This document shows positions 43,966-55,546 of a stretch of 64,000 bases of DNA, piece after piece. Under the pieces are notes generated by a model. That model was not told the origin of the DNA. It saw only the letters and a list, made by a program, of their open reading frames with translations, and ran no database searches. Position 1 is the first letter of the stretch; every line of letters starts with the position of its first letter. Both the position numbers and the translations under genes were made by a program. This DNA comes from Takakia lepidozioides (Eukaryota; Streptophyta; Takakiopsida; Takakiales; Takakiaceae): the NCBI GenBank assembly GCA_030704615.1, contig CM060732.1, forward strand, positions 2,232,001 through 2,296,000, read 5' to 3'.

Positions 43966-45241
43966 TCCCGCTAGTGTGGATTATAATTTTTCTATGTTAT
44001 AAGTGTTTTGCGTTTGTAATTTGTAACCAACAGTTAGTACTAACTCATCGACGTATTTACGAAAACAATAGTCCAGGAATAAACAATGCGAATGTATAAT
44101 TACCTTGGTATAAGGGTTATGGTTATGTTAGAGGAGAGATATCTAGTGTAAATATTAATTATTCAGTAAACAACAACAAATTAATTTCAATTAACCAACT
44201 TTAGTATTTCTTTTCTTTTTGAATAACTTTATGTATATGTTCAAAAGATAGAGATACTGATTTATTTAGTTCTTCCTAGTACCCATTAATCTAGGTGAGT
44301 CAAGAATATATAATTAATTCGATCATTTTGAGGAAAAGATCAGCCCAACAAACAATATTACTATAACCAAAATAAAATAAAAGAATCAAAACTAACTATA
44401 GGAAGCAGTGTGGCGGCTATTGAGATTTGAAACCCCAACCTTGAATGTGCAAACAAAATCCCTAACCGGTAAGTCCCTCAAGTTATATTCAAAACCAACC
44501 TGTCTATCTAAGTACTTACTAGGGCTTCGCGTTGCTCCGCACTACTAGCGACGAATTCTGATAATTATGTTCAATTTTTCACAAAAAAAAGGGCTGGGTC
44601 ATCCCCTCGGTGGTACATGCAAAGATCCCGTGTTTTGTTTTTTCTGGAAGAAAAATGGCGGATCTGCATTTCAACATTCAATTTTCACAAGCCGCATCAA
44701 TCAATAACAACATACCCAAATTCCTTTACATTCACTGTATGAACTTTCAAGCATCCACCATGGGATTGGATCTTGGTGGGTTAAGGCTAGCTTTTGATAA
44801 TATTCATGCAAGTTCATCAAGGGCTCCATCCAAAGCCACACCACGAGAAACAAACACATGTCCAAATTTAAGATGCTGAACAAACTTGTGCACAGGGCTA
44901 CCCCCTCTCATCAAGCTCATTAAAATTCGTATTCACTTCCATCTTGAAGCTTTGGAGAAGCTCCACCACCCAAACCCAAAATTAGGATAGCACTCTGATT
45001 TCCATCCACTGTCACCAGAATCAGTCAAAAATCACCCCTTCAGTCAAGTGCAATTATGGGCTGACTTCCCACCTATGCCGGGTAGACCCCACTATCATTT
45101 CTTGTGGATTTATGGCACGGGAAATGCACTCAACAGTACATCATGGTCAATACTTTCGGGAAATGGTGGATGGTGTAAGTAGCTAAGTCACAGATCAATG
45201 AATGAAGCAAGACACTCGCATCTTTCCAAGAAGACAACCTT
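43966..45241. other. AT-rich DNA without recognised gene
   Basis: Low GC to about 44580. The following sequence contains only short frames (for example 44610-44879) with no recognised family. It forms the 3' flank of the DYW-type PPR pseudogene, whose stop is at 45242. Confidence 0.4.
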
Positions 45242-47432
45242 TCACCAGTAATCACCACGAGAACAAATCACATCTTCAAAGTGGTGAAAGCGGTTAGCGT
45301 CCCGTACAACAATTGCTCGGCCAACAATCTTTGAGATGAATTTGGTGGAGGTGTGGCAGTCACCACACACTCGAAGATTCTTGATGAGACGGAGAGGCGT
45401 CCTAGGGGTCATGCTGATCAGCCCAAAACCAATGGCCAGCTTCTCACTGTGGTGGCAAAGAGAAAATTCTTTTTCCTCCTCCCCACATCATGCAATACAA
45501 AGCGCCTGTCAGGCACATACCCTGCCTCCTTCATCTTCCCAGACAATCTTCTCAGCTCAGCATGGATTTCCTTAATTCTGGGATGCAACTTGTCATCTAC
45601 AACAAAGGTATGCACCCTATTGCAAACCTCAATGCAGCAGCGACCTGGCTCTTTTTCAACCCCTCTAACCTTTATCATTCTTCTAACCTTTACAGTATCA
45701 ACCCACCTGCCAGGTGCAGCATAGATGTTTGATAGCAACATAAGTCGCGGCATCCTGTTCATTCCACTTGAGGATAGATGTTGCCGCACGTTGAGCCATC
45801 TCTACATTGTCATGGATTCTGCAGGCACTAAACAAGGCCTTCCACACCACAACATCTGGATTGATTGGCATTTTATTAATCAGGTCCACTGCCTCATCCA
45901 GTTGTCCCGCACGTCCAAGAAGGTCCACCATGCAGCCAAAGTGCTATACTGTCGGAGTGACACCATGATCTTGAATCAGGGAATTGAAGTAGCGTCTACC
46001 TTCATTCAGAAGGCCAGTGTGGCTGCATGCAGAGAGAACACATACAGCTTCACCCCGTCGCACATCATTTTCTCATAGGTCTCCAAAGCCTCCATCCCAC
46101 GTCCCTGTTGTGCATACCCTGCAAGCACCGCACTCCACGACACCACACCTCGTTCAGCCATAGTGTTGAACACTCCCTTTGCATCCTAGATGCACCCACA
46201 TTTTGCAAACATGTCTACCAGGGTATTGTTTAGAATGACAGTTGGTACAATTCCAGCTCTGAAGATGTCGCCATGGACCTCTTTCCCCTTTTCCAGAGCT
46301 GCCAGGGCAGTGTTTAGAATGACATTTGGTACAATTCAAGCTTTGACAATATCCCCATGCACCTCTTTGCCCTTCTCTAGGGCTGCCAGGCTTGCACGAC
46401 GCCACATCTTGTTCAGCCATAGTGTTGAACACTCCCATTGCATCCTAGATGCACCCACATTTTGCAAACATGTCCACCAGGGTATTATTCAGAATGAAAT
46501 CTGGTACAATTCCAGCTCTGAAGATGTCGCCATGGACCTCTTTGCCCCTTTCCAGAGCTGCCAGGCTTGCACACGCATTGTAAACGCACCCAAACGTGAT
46601 GTGGTCAGGCTTCACCCCTTCTCCCATCATTTGTTCATAAGTCTCCAAAGCCTCCATACCACGTTCCTGTTGTGCATACCCTGCAAGCATCACGTCCAAT
46701 GGCACCACATCTCGTTCAGCCATAGTGTTGAAAACTCCCTTCGCATCCTTAATGCACCCACATTTGGCATACATGTCCACCAGAGCAGTTTGCAGAATGA
46801 CATCTGGTACAATTCCAGCTCTGACGATGTCACCATGGACCTCTTTCCCCTTTTCCAGAGCTCCCCGGCTTGCACACGCATTGTAAACACAAACAAATGT
46901 GATGTGGTTGGGCTTCACCCTTTCGCGCAGCATTTGCTCATAGGTCTCCAAAGCATTTCTACCACACCTGTGCTTGGTAAATCCTGCCAACATTATGTTC
47001 CACATGATCAAACATCGTTGAGGCATTCTGTTGAACACTTGGTGAGCATCCATGATGCTCCCACACTTAACATACATGTTGACAATGGAGTTGAGTAGAA
47101 AAAAAAATTGACGTGAATCCACTTTGGATAATGTGAGTGTGCACCTGCTTTCCAGCTTCCAGACCTCCCATCTTGATGCACTTAAGCAAGAGGTAAGCAT
47201 ACGTATCTGAATTTGCTGAAATGCCTCCTTGGTTTATAGTCTGTAGAGCCTCTGCCAGTCTACCTGTCGCACGAAGTATCTTCACATGCCCAGAAGTGCC
47301 AGAAGAGGTATTGTGGACTCCCTCTCTTGATCCTCTTTCAGAAGCTGTGGCCAAGGATGAGGTGCCTGATTTCATCAACTGTGTCGCTGCAACTGCTGCA
47401 TTCAGTTGACCATCTACCCAGAGAGACCACAT
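45242..47432 (-). pseudogene. DYW-type PPR gene with nonsense and frameshift damage
   Basis: Minus strand. N-terminal leader from 47432 (GHVKILRATGRLAEALQTIN; KQVHTHIIQSGF), frameshift near 47100, then repeats (SIVNMYVKCGSIMDAHQVFN; ALVDMYAKCGCIKDAKGVFN) to a TAG at 46445-46447. A damaged block carries a second TAG in the equivalent codon (46186-46188). Then VDLLGRAGQLDEAVDLINKM and the E domain (LMLLSNIYAAPGRWVDTVKV; GVEKEPGRC). The DYW cytidine-deaminase-like domain needs a frame change near 45480: VLHDV, then [31 protein letters not shown] and a terminal RGDYW before TGA at 45242-45244. The HSE and CxxCH-like zinc residues are present once the frame is restored, so the gene was once complete. 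DYW proteins perform C-to-U editing of organellar RNA; this copy cannot be made in one piece. Confidence 0.85.
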
Positions 47433-47467
47433 ATAAAGGTGATATTGTCCGGCTTCAAGCCGTTCTT

Positions 47468-48504
47468 TTACATTCCTTCAAATAGTTGCAGGACCTCCCT
47501 ATGACAACCATGCTGGGCATATCCTGCGATCATTGAATTCCACGACACCACATTTTGTTCAGTCATCCTGTCGAACACTCCCTTTGCATCCTCGATGCAC
47601 TCACATTTGACATACAGGTCCAGCAGGGCAGTGTTCAGGATGACATCTGGTACAAATCCAGCTTTGACGATGTCACCATGGACCTCATTGCACCTTTCCA
47701 GGGCTGCCAGGTTTGCACAAGCATCGCAAACGCAAACAAATGTGATGTGGTTGGGCTTCACCCTTCCGCACATCAATTGCTCATAGGTCTCCAAAGCCTC
47801 CATCCCGCCCCTTGCTGTGCATATCTTGCAATCATCGCACTCCACGACACCACATTTCTTTCAGCCATACTGTCGAACACTCCCTTTGCATCCTCGATGC
47901 ACTCACATTTGACATACATGTCCAGCAGGGCAGTGTTCAGGATGACATCTGGTACAAATCCAGCTTTGACGATGTCACATGCATGGACCTCATTGCACCT
48001 TTCCAAAGCTGCCAGGCTTGCACACGCATTGCAAATGCACACAAATGTTATGCGGTTGGGCTTCACTCCTTCGCACATCAATTGCTCATAGGTCTCCAAC
48101 GCCTCCATCCCGCGCCCTTGCTGTGCATATTCTGCAATCAACGCCCTCCACGACACCACATCTCTTTCAGCCATACTGTCGAAAACTCCCTTTGCATCCT
48201 CGATGCACTCACATTTGACATACATGTCCAGCAGGGCAGTGTTCAGAATGACATTGGGTACAATTCCAGATGTGATGATGTCACCATGGACCACTTTGCA
48301 CCTTTCCAGAGTTGCCAGGCTTGCACATGCATTGCAAATGCAAACAAACATTATGCGGTCGGGCTTCACCCCTTCCCCCATCATTTGCTCATAGGTCTCC
48401 AAAGCCTCCATCCCGCGCCCTTGCTGCGCATACCCTGTAAGCATCGCGTTCCGCGACACCACATCTCGTTTAGTCATAGTGTTGAAAACTCCCTCGGTTG
48501 TCAT
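47468..48504 (-). pseudogene. PPR repeat block, duplicated triplets, no N- or C-terminus
   Basis: Minus-strand frames 48504-47773 and 47845-47468 encode four near-identical modules: AKGVFDSMAERDVVSW, then [18 protein letters not shown]-type, then PNRITFVCICNACASLAALE, then ALLDMYVKCECIEDAK. The modules recur about every 300 bp, a recent internal expansion. A frameshift at about 47810 separates the frames. The block runs into NGLKPDNITFI and stops where the leader of the next PPR pseudogene begins (47432), so the two are head to tail and may be fused by deletion. No initiating leader is visible. Confidence 0.8.
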
Positions 48505-49403
48505 CCTTCAAGCCACAAAGACAACCAAACAAAGAAGGGGCTGGAGCAAAAAATGAAGAAGACATAGCGATAGTGAGGTTGGGGGCTAGAAGAGCAAAAC
48601 CTGCATATACCTTGTGGATCTCAAAGGTGGAAATAAAATATGGGTGGACCCAGCAACCTTGAACTCTGGTGCAAGATCTATCATTCTTTCATAAAACATT
48701 TTCCCATCTACTTGGAGGTGGGATTGGAAAATACTACAAATGTGCAGCTAGTCAGAATTGTACCTGTCCTTGAAGTAGGCATTATATGAAGGTATATTTG
48801 TGAAGGTATGCAAAAAGCAGTCAAGATGACAAGAGATTTTGGTACAACCAGAAAACAATCTCAACAAGTCAATTGTGGTCATAAGATACCTTTTTCCAGT
48901 CTCTGCCATATTTCCGAAATGCTTGATAGAAGAGCTCCAGGTCCTCTTTGCTTCAGGGAGGTCCAAGCATGTCCGACAATTTGCGCTTCTGATCACCAGC
49001 CCGCCCACTCACCTCAATCCCATAACTAGCATTCAAGCAACATCCAAAATTGGATTTCACTCTTGCTCACGTTGGGTGTGCTACCCATCTGCCCAGTCCC
49101 AATGGCACCATTGCTCTTGGATATGGAATTTCGCCGGGATCCAACAACCTGCAACCTGACATCACTAGAATCAGGCAAATTGTTCAATTGAATGCCTTTG
49201 ATGAGGATGGATCTATAGGCAAAAACAGAAAGAGAAGAGGTATGCTTGCCCTACTTTGATATTCTGTGTCCCCTTCAACAGCGGAAGGACAAAGGTGTGA
49301 AGGGTTGGGGCTTCCAGTGCAAGTGCTCTCGCTGCCTTCTGGAGGAAGGCATGCAGCCAAATCTAGCCAAGGTGACCACAATTCACCATATCCGTGAGTC
49401 AGA
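48505..49403. other. No recognisable gene
   Basis: Short frames only (48748-49008 minus; 49050-49259 plus) without recognised relatives. It ends at the target duplication of the large transposon. Confidence 0.35.
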
Positions 49404-49479
49404 TCGATGACACGGGGGGTTGCTATTTCATGAGCGGCATGAGCATGAGCGGAAAAAAAAAAAGCATGAGCGGAGCGGA

Positions 49480-49530
49480 CCATTGTGTGTCCACGGAAAT
49501 AGGGTTAGGAGGCACGGAAATAGGGTCATA
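49480..49530 (+). promoter_or_regulatory. Left subterminal motif pair CACGGAAATAGGG
   Basis: Two copies of CACGGAAATAGGGT, about 22 bp apart, read inward from the left TIR. Related CGCGGTAATAGG words read inward from the right end (53560-53670). The same pair occurs in the truncated end at 3520-3555. Probable transposase-binding sites. Confidence 0.5.
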
Positions 49531-49651
49531 TGAAGTTGGAATTTGGCACCAGTGGACTCGTCATAGCAATGAAATGCAACATTTTATTGCAAATTTTGTG
49601 GCAAGCCACATCTATACAAGTGTGTTGTAACTGTCATAGCCGGAATGGGCA

Positions 49652-51538
49652 CTACTCTCCTACACCCTCCGAGGAACTTGCCCCGCCTTCCTCCTCATCC
49701 CCCTCATCCCCCCCATCCTCCGAGCTCTGTGATGCATCAGTTCCACTATGCCTCTCAAAAATTCCGTCCTCTCCTTCGGGGACTGTCCACCTCACCTCCT
49801 GGGAATCTTCTACCTCTTCTCCCCCACTTTCCTCAGTAGAATCCAAAACAAATCTACGAGCCTGACGGGCTCTAATAGCTATTGCCTCCTCCCTCATCTT
49901 CATTTTCTTGAGGCTTGCCTCGTCTAAAATCTGCTGTACACGACTAGGTTCGGAAGACCTCCTAATGGACACCGAAGCAAGCCGGGCAGCATAAGTAGGA
50001 AGGATGTAGTCCCTTTCTGGACTAGGCATGAAATCCCCCCTAGCAAAAAAAAACACATTCCTCCTGCCCATGAACTGCGGTGTAGATGTCCCTCTTGCAG
50101 TACTTGGCATCCTGCAGTAAGAACAAATCCACTTTAAGAATGTCAATACCAACAGAAGCAAAAAAGGGTCTTTCAATGAAATAAGAGAGCGAAGGGAGGT
50201 GCCTCACGAAATCAGGAGGCAACTTACAATGCGACCACTCACTCGTAAACCGGGGGCTCCTCGGCCTCGATCCCAACTCGTACCTCCCCCTGCTCCTTGT
50301 CGGATTCTTCCTCATCCTCCGAGGATGCCTCTTCCTCTTTCGGTAGACGTTCAGCTGCTGCAAGTTTGGAGTTGTGGAGGGCAGTATCTGGCTCGAAGGC
50401 GAAGACATGCCTGTCGGACAACGTCCCTGCCCACATTGAGGCACCTCAGGGACAAAGCGGGCGGTTAGTAGCATGCGGCATGCAATTGCAATCAGGCCAG
50501 GGGACAAACTGTGCACGTGAAGGCTTACCCGTGCCGCATGTGAGGTCAAGAATCCGCCCTTGGACATCCGAGCACGTCTCCATGAGGGTTTGGATGAAAG
50601 CAGGGCTCCGGGTCTGGCTGTACCACCACGGTTTGCCTGTCTTTGTGTCCTTCGGCATACTGGAGTGGGGCACATAGTTGTAGAGGACATCATAGGTAAC
50701 AGGGTCCACAGCGGCATCAACAAGACGACCGTCGTTGCGGAATTTGAACGTAGACCCTCTCTTCATAAAATAATATGCCTCAAACACCAATGTTTGCACA
50801 TCCAACAAAAGAGGGATCAACTCCAGGGTCTAGTTCAGATACACCACAATATGAAGTGAATGCAATAGATTGATAACTTACACTCTGGCCCTCTGTTCGC
50901 AACCCCTGCGTATTGATGCAGAACCATTTTTTGAGGAGGACCGGGGTGACACTTTTCGGTGTCCACCTTGCCACAGCATTGTCTGTGGTCTTCCTTTTTG
51001 TGGCAAGGACCACCATACATCCACCGTCATCCAGGAGCATCCCCGCCAGCCCAAACCCGGCTCTCCAGTAGTCCTCAGTAAACCTATTCCAGGTGGGCAC
51101 ACCATCCAGGCCCTCCAGCAGCTCCCCATTTGAAATATCGAGGAGAATCATATCGCAGGCTCTCTCCACCTCAACCCCACCCCGAGTGCTCTTGCAATCC
51201 GTGCTCACAGCCGTGAAGAATTCCATCATGGATTCGAAACCAGGGGTGTCTTTAGGCTCTGTACTGGGAGCCCTCTTCTTGGCTTTCCCCTTCTGCTCCT
51301 CCATAGACTTGTTGTGTACCACCTTCTTCGCCCTGGCAGCCAGAGCGTCAAGGAAGCTCTCATTGACACATTGGATGATGGTTGGGGGTTCTAGCTTTGG
51401 CCTCTTCGGAAATGTCACCGCCGAATACCGCCGTGTAGGCTCGCCCTCAAATGCCAACTTCTTGGCAGAGCCAGTCCCAGACCGAACTGACTTGGGAACC
51501 CGGACGACCGGTGATTTCAGAGAGGAGCACCGTTCCAT
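49652..51538 (-). CDS. Transposon-borne amino-methyltransferase-like protein (about 530 aa, four exons)
   Basis: Proposed minus-strand exons: 51538-50882, 50820-50529, 50426-50243, 50111-49652. Donors are GTAAGT, GTAAGC and GTGAGT; all phases fit and give about 530 aa. Exon 1 has a basic N-terminus and then the equivalent of the catalytic strand, ACDMILLDISNGELLEGL, followed by FGLAGMLLDDGGCMVVLATK. Exons 2-3 hold the segment GKPWWYSQTRSPAFIQTLME and the SAM-binding motif I, which is completed only by splicing: DLTCGTG joined to TLSDRHVFAFEPD. Catalytic motif before motif I is the order of beta-class N6-adenine/N4-cytosine methyltransferases. The usual (D/N/S)PP(Y/F/W) is replaced by DISN, so activity is doubtful. 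Exon 4 is a charged tail (LKKMKMREE; acidic end) also found at 2959-3406. The polyA signal is at 49583-49588. The start is the first ATG; a GTG at 51565 or an upstream exon is possible. The acceptor of exon 2 is uncertain. Confidence 0.6.
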
Positions 51539-51738
51539 GTGTCTTGCGTGGAAGCGTGCTCCCACCTTGGATGATGTAAATACACAATTTGCATGTATAC
51601 GGGCTTGGTGGACAACGTCAGGTGCTGTAAAGAAATCAGACGAGGGAACAATGGTCAGTTGGCTAGCATGATGGCGTTATCGTTTCCTCCAGTTCGGCGA
51701 CTATATGCGGGAGGTGAGTTGGACGAATTCGCGTCACG

Positions 51739-53098
51739 TTGAATATTATGCTACTCATTCTTTGTAACTTGCTTGTAATCTCAACATGTGCATGTGCAGG
51801 AAATGTGTCTGGACTTCGACACCGACATGCCAACAACAAACATGGCCAAATCAGTACATTCTTCATGGCGTGCCTCCTCTGCGGCGCATCTTGTGGACGG
51901 CGGAGATCGAAGAATCCTCGGAAGTGGGCGGCGGCCTTGCGAGAGGGCCTTCGGGACATGCCATTGCTTCGAAGAGGCCAACATTTGGAAGGAGATGTTC
52001 ATACTCGTCCAGTGAGACGAAGACTTGACGAGGCACCTGGCGGGGAAGAGGATTCATGGCGAGCTGACAAGAATATTCGCACGCTCCCTCGTGGTCCCGT
52101 GATGTTGCCTGAGGAGGTCTCGTCGAGCACCGCAAGTCCTGCACGTTCAAGATCGCCATCTCCTTTGAGCACAAGGCATGTGCCCGAGGAACATAACGAG
52201 CCATCTGTAGTAACGCAGTACAACATACCCATTGTGGAGACAAGAGTGTCGGAGTCACAGTGGAGAATAGCAAGGATATTGCCGGCATTTCGAGGGAAGT
52301 GCTGCGCCATCCGGGTGGATACGAGAGCACGCTGTGGTGAGATGATTTGGAGGAACCCACACGGTGCTGTACCTGCACCTTGTTTCAGCTGCAGATTTTT
52401 GACTCCCACGTACATTCTCTCACGCCACAACGCAGACGTTTTGGTTCTGTAGGCACGACATAATGACCTATGTATTTGGCAAGCCCAAGTACGGGATTCA
52501 GGGAATGCCTGAGCCTCCGGGCGTCTGGCCTGTTGCACCGGGTTGCAACATCTCTCATAATGAGGCGGATGCTCTTTCTGCAGCAGGATTTCGAATGGTG
52601 CAACGCACAGACGTCTCGGCCTACTCGTTTCCAGTTCCTTAGACCCAGCCATTGCAGGCTGTTCCGTCCAGTAGAGACGGATTGGACAATTCTGCACATC
52701 CCACAATGCGATTCGGAAGAGTGAAGAGACGACATCCTCCCAACAAGTTGAATGAGACTCGGATTGCCAATGCTCTTGGGATGGCTTGCACTATTCAGAG
52801 CTCCGTGGACGTATCCCCACCCGGCCTTGGGTGTGTTTATCGGATGACAACGGCCGGCTCAGCTGTACGCGACGACGTATACACAATTACGATTGGAGTG
52901 GAGCCGACTTGCAATTGTACAGACTTCTCATTGATGGAAGTAAAGAAGGGGTCAAAGTATTATCCGTGCAAGCATCTGTATTACATTTACCTAAAGAGGT
53001 TGAGGATGAACTTGACTATTGATGACTTTATTCATGCACCAGCGTTGAGCGTGAACGAGCTGCACAAACTCATCCGCCGGGATTCCATAAATCATTGA
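51739..53098 (+). CDS. SWIM zinc-finger protein of the transposon (multi-exon, partial)
   Basis: Plus strand, divergent from the methyltransferase-like gene. The first coding stretch (51739-52452) is Arg/Ser-rich with an ordered C-terminal part (RGKCCAIRVDTRARCGEMIW; APCFSC), possibly a zinc ribbon. A likely acceptor at 52451 leads to DIMTYVFGKPKYGIQGMPEP and VWPVAPGCNISHNEADALSA, ending in a stop near 52642. The last stretch (52652-53098) has MACTIQSSVDVSPPGLGCVY and the SWIM finger: CNCTDF, then YYPCKHLYYIYLKR (C-x-C...C-x-H), then FIHAPALSVNELHKLIRR. It is homologous to the SWIM tail at 23414-23859. The frames are not joined with confidence. SWIM fingers sit at the C-terminus of MULE transposases; no DDE core is visible here. 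Confidence 0.5.
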
Positions 53099-53339
53099 TG
53101 GGGAAAAGGGAATCCACCATATGGATATTTGCAATTGCATTTTTATGCATTAGACTTTGTTTTGCAGTGTATTGAATTGCACCCCAAAACTCCTGGAATG
53201 AGACAGACAATATTAAAGTGATGTCTTTTAAACACTAGGGACTGTTGGATATCCGTTGACGTCCAGTGACAATTCAATGTCGAAACAGAATCAATACAAA
53301 GATGGCGGCAGGAAAAATTTGCAAATCTTCCAGAAAACT

Positions 53340-53690
53340 GAGTTCCAACAGTTGCATTTGAGGGGGCCATTTCTGGAAAAATGGCGCCGAATTTCCCTTT
53401 TTTGGGCCGAAAACTAGCTAAGTCCCAACATTGTGTGGAAAAATGGCGCCGAATTTCCAGTTACATGGCCCAGAACTGCCCAACATTTGTGCAATGTCTG
53501 GCACTATGTACCGAAATTCGGCGCCACATTCCAAATTTTGGGCTTACACTTCAATGAAGTTGGGACCTATAACCGCGAAATTCGGCACCATTTTTCGCCG
53601 GAGTCACCTACTACCGCGCAATACGTCGCCGATTTTTGCTTGCAGAACCTATTACCGCGAAATTTGGCTCCATTTTTGCAGATGTCGCTC
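53340..53690. repeat. Right subterminal array of GGCGCCGAAATT-type words
   Basis: ATGGCGCCGAATTTCC occurs at about 53380 and 53443. The complementary form ACCGAAATTCGGCGCCA lies at about 53509, and degenerate forms at about 53571, 53613 and 53650 (AACCGCGAAATTCGGC; TACCGCGCAATACGTCG; TACCGCGAAATTTGG). Orientation flips near 53490. These are probable subterminal repeats of the transposon; the family copy at its left end has only the CGGAAATAGGG part. Confidence 0.55.
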
Positions 53691-53916
53691 GGAATTCGCA
53701 TGAGCGGAAGACGAAATATCATGAGCACGGCTCTCAAAACTACAATTTCTACTTCAAACAATGAATATTATATTGGTTTTTCTGACACATCCCATTAAAA
53801 TAATGTTTTTAATGTTTTTTATTTGGAGAATTTGTACTTCTGCTCATGAAAACCGATTGTCTTACTACTCCGCTCATGCCGCTCATGCTCATGAAATAGT
53901 TAACCTCGATGACACG

Positions 53917-55546
53917 TCAATTCATGATCTACCATATTTCGTGTCAATAGTGACAGCATATGGTTATATCCAAATTGCATCATTATCACCACGTTTGATA
54001 AAACAATGGTCACAAAAATAATGGCCCAAGAAGGCTGAAACATGGAAAAAGAACAACCTTTAGCTTTGAATGTCAGTCTCATCGTTTGCATTTATTGTTT
54101 CCAGTGAACACTGGTTATAGGAAGGTTATGGCAGACAGACAACAATTACAATCTAGTCAATGTAAGATTAGGTTTGAAACTTGGTTTAGCTTCAAGCAGA
54201 TGTGGGACTTTTGCAACCAGACACAACCTGACCTACCCTTCGTGCTCATGGAAAATCAATCATGGAGACTCACTGTGCGGGTCTGAAACAAGGAAGTAAG
54301 GTGTAATCTAAGCTGCACTTTTCTTCTTTCCCACCCAATCACGAGTGAAAGCTTCCGATTCCGTCTGCAAGAAACTCCTCCCCATTTGTTGTCTTTTCAA
54401 ATCATAGGTAATCTGGAGCTTGAAATCCGGCCCTCTTGGATGAATCTGGACCCACACTCGATCCCTGCTCCTTCAGCTATCCATGCCTGTGCTTGTAAGG
54501 TGAACGATGGCGGAAAACGCAGAGCTCCTGCAGTTCAAGAAGATCAAGATCCGGGCATTGCGGGCAGTTCCAAAAACGTTGGTGCGGCGATTTCTATTGG
54601 CCTATTTCGCGCGGGCCGTCTTGGCAGATTCCAAAGAAATTGACGATGACAATGATGTGGCTACGATGACGTGTCTATGATGATGTGGTGACAAAACGTG
54701 GCGACGATGACGTGGCACTGTGGCACCCTATTCCTGCTCTACGCTAAACTAGCTTCCGACCTTCGGTGGTCGCTAGAATTTCTAAGATCTATCCAATGAA
54801 TCTTGAAATTAGAGTGTCCCTTGAGACTAGAGTGTCCCTGTTCTCTCTTTCGCCGGCTGATTTATATCAGTCCGTCGCCCTACATCCGTCACTTGTTTTG
54901 ACTACTTTCATCCATCCCTTTCTCCAAAAAAATAAATAAATTACTACTGGTGCATTTAAGCACCGACACCTAGTTAAAGTTTTTAATTAATTTCCCCTAG
55001 AGTGTTCATTAATATAAGATATATTTTTTTTTATAAAAATCCTTCAGATCTGCGCCCTCCACCTGAACGGTCTAGATCGAACCACGTGTTTTTCTTCCAT
55101 CCATTGTCATCCGTCCAAAGATCCAGCCCGTAATTCATCCATCCATGGTTCCATCCGCTCATTTCATCCATTTTCATTCTTTCTCATCCATCTATAACTT
55201 TCATCCATCCATGGACATGACCAACTTACATTGATACATGAGCCGTTTTAAGTCCTCATGAATGTTGCTCCTCATCCATATTATTCATCCGTTTTGGGAG
55301 GTGGGGATCGCTACCCTTGATCAACCAATATCCAACGGTTCACATTTATCCTTGTTTTCCCATTAGCTCCTTTTTCCGTGCTATGTTGAGATCGGGGCAA
55401 GGTTCCCATGCTTGAAGTAGCGAGTTGTAGCGCTTGATTGCTTTGAGAGTTGTCTATTGGTGAGACTTCCAGTACAAATAGACATATTTGCCCACATTTG
55501 TTGAGTAAAAAAGACATCGATCTTGAATCATTCTTGACGTTGAAGA
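53917..55546. other. Unassigned DNA
   Basis: No secure gene. A 57-codon plus-strand ORF at 54507-54680 starts MAENAELLQFKKIKIRALRA and could be a first exon, but no partner was found. GATGACGTGGC-like words cluster at 54650-54715. A CCATCCAT-rich low-complexity tract lies at 55085-55220. Confidence 0.35.

Larger units (their letters stand above)
49404..53916. mobile_element. DNA transposon (MULE-like) with TIRs and 11-bp TSD, carrying methyltransferase-like and SWIM genes
   Basis: The direct repeat TCGATGACACG lies at 49404-49414 and 53906-53916. Between them the element (49415-53905, 4491 bp) starts GGGGGTTGCTATTTCATGAGC and ends GCTCATGAAATAGTTAACC. The TIRs continue inward as CATGAGC/GGCATGAGCGG repeats for about 35-60 bp. 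A 9-11-bp target duplication is the hallmark of Mutator-like elements, and the SWIM finger fits that class. The load is a minus-strand gene of four exons and a divergent plus-strand gene. No DDE catalytic domain was recognised, so the element may depend on a relative. Confidence 0.85.

Noticed and set aside
45997-47098. Long plus-strand ORF (302 codons at 46190) opposite the PPR pseudogene
   Set aside because: Antisense shadow of the repeated PPR modules; the minus strand shows clear PPR homology.
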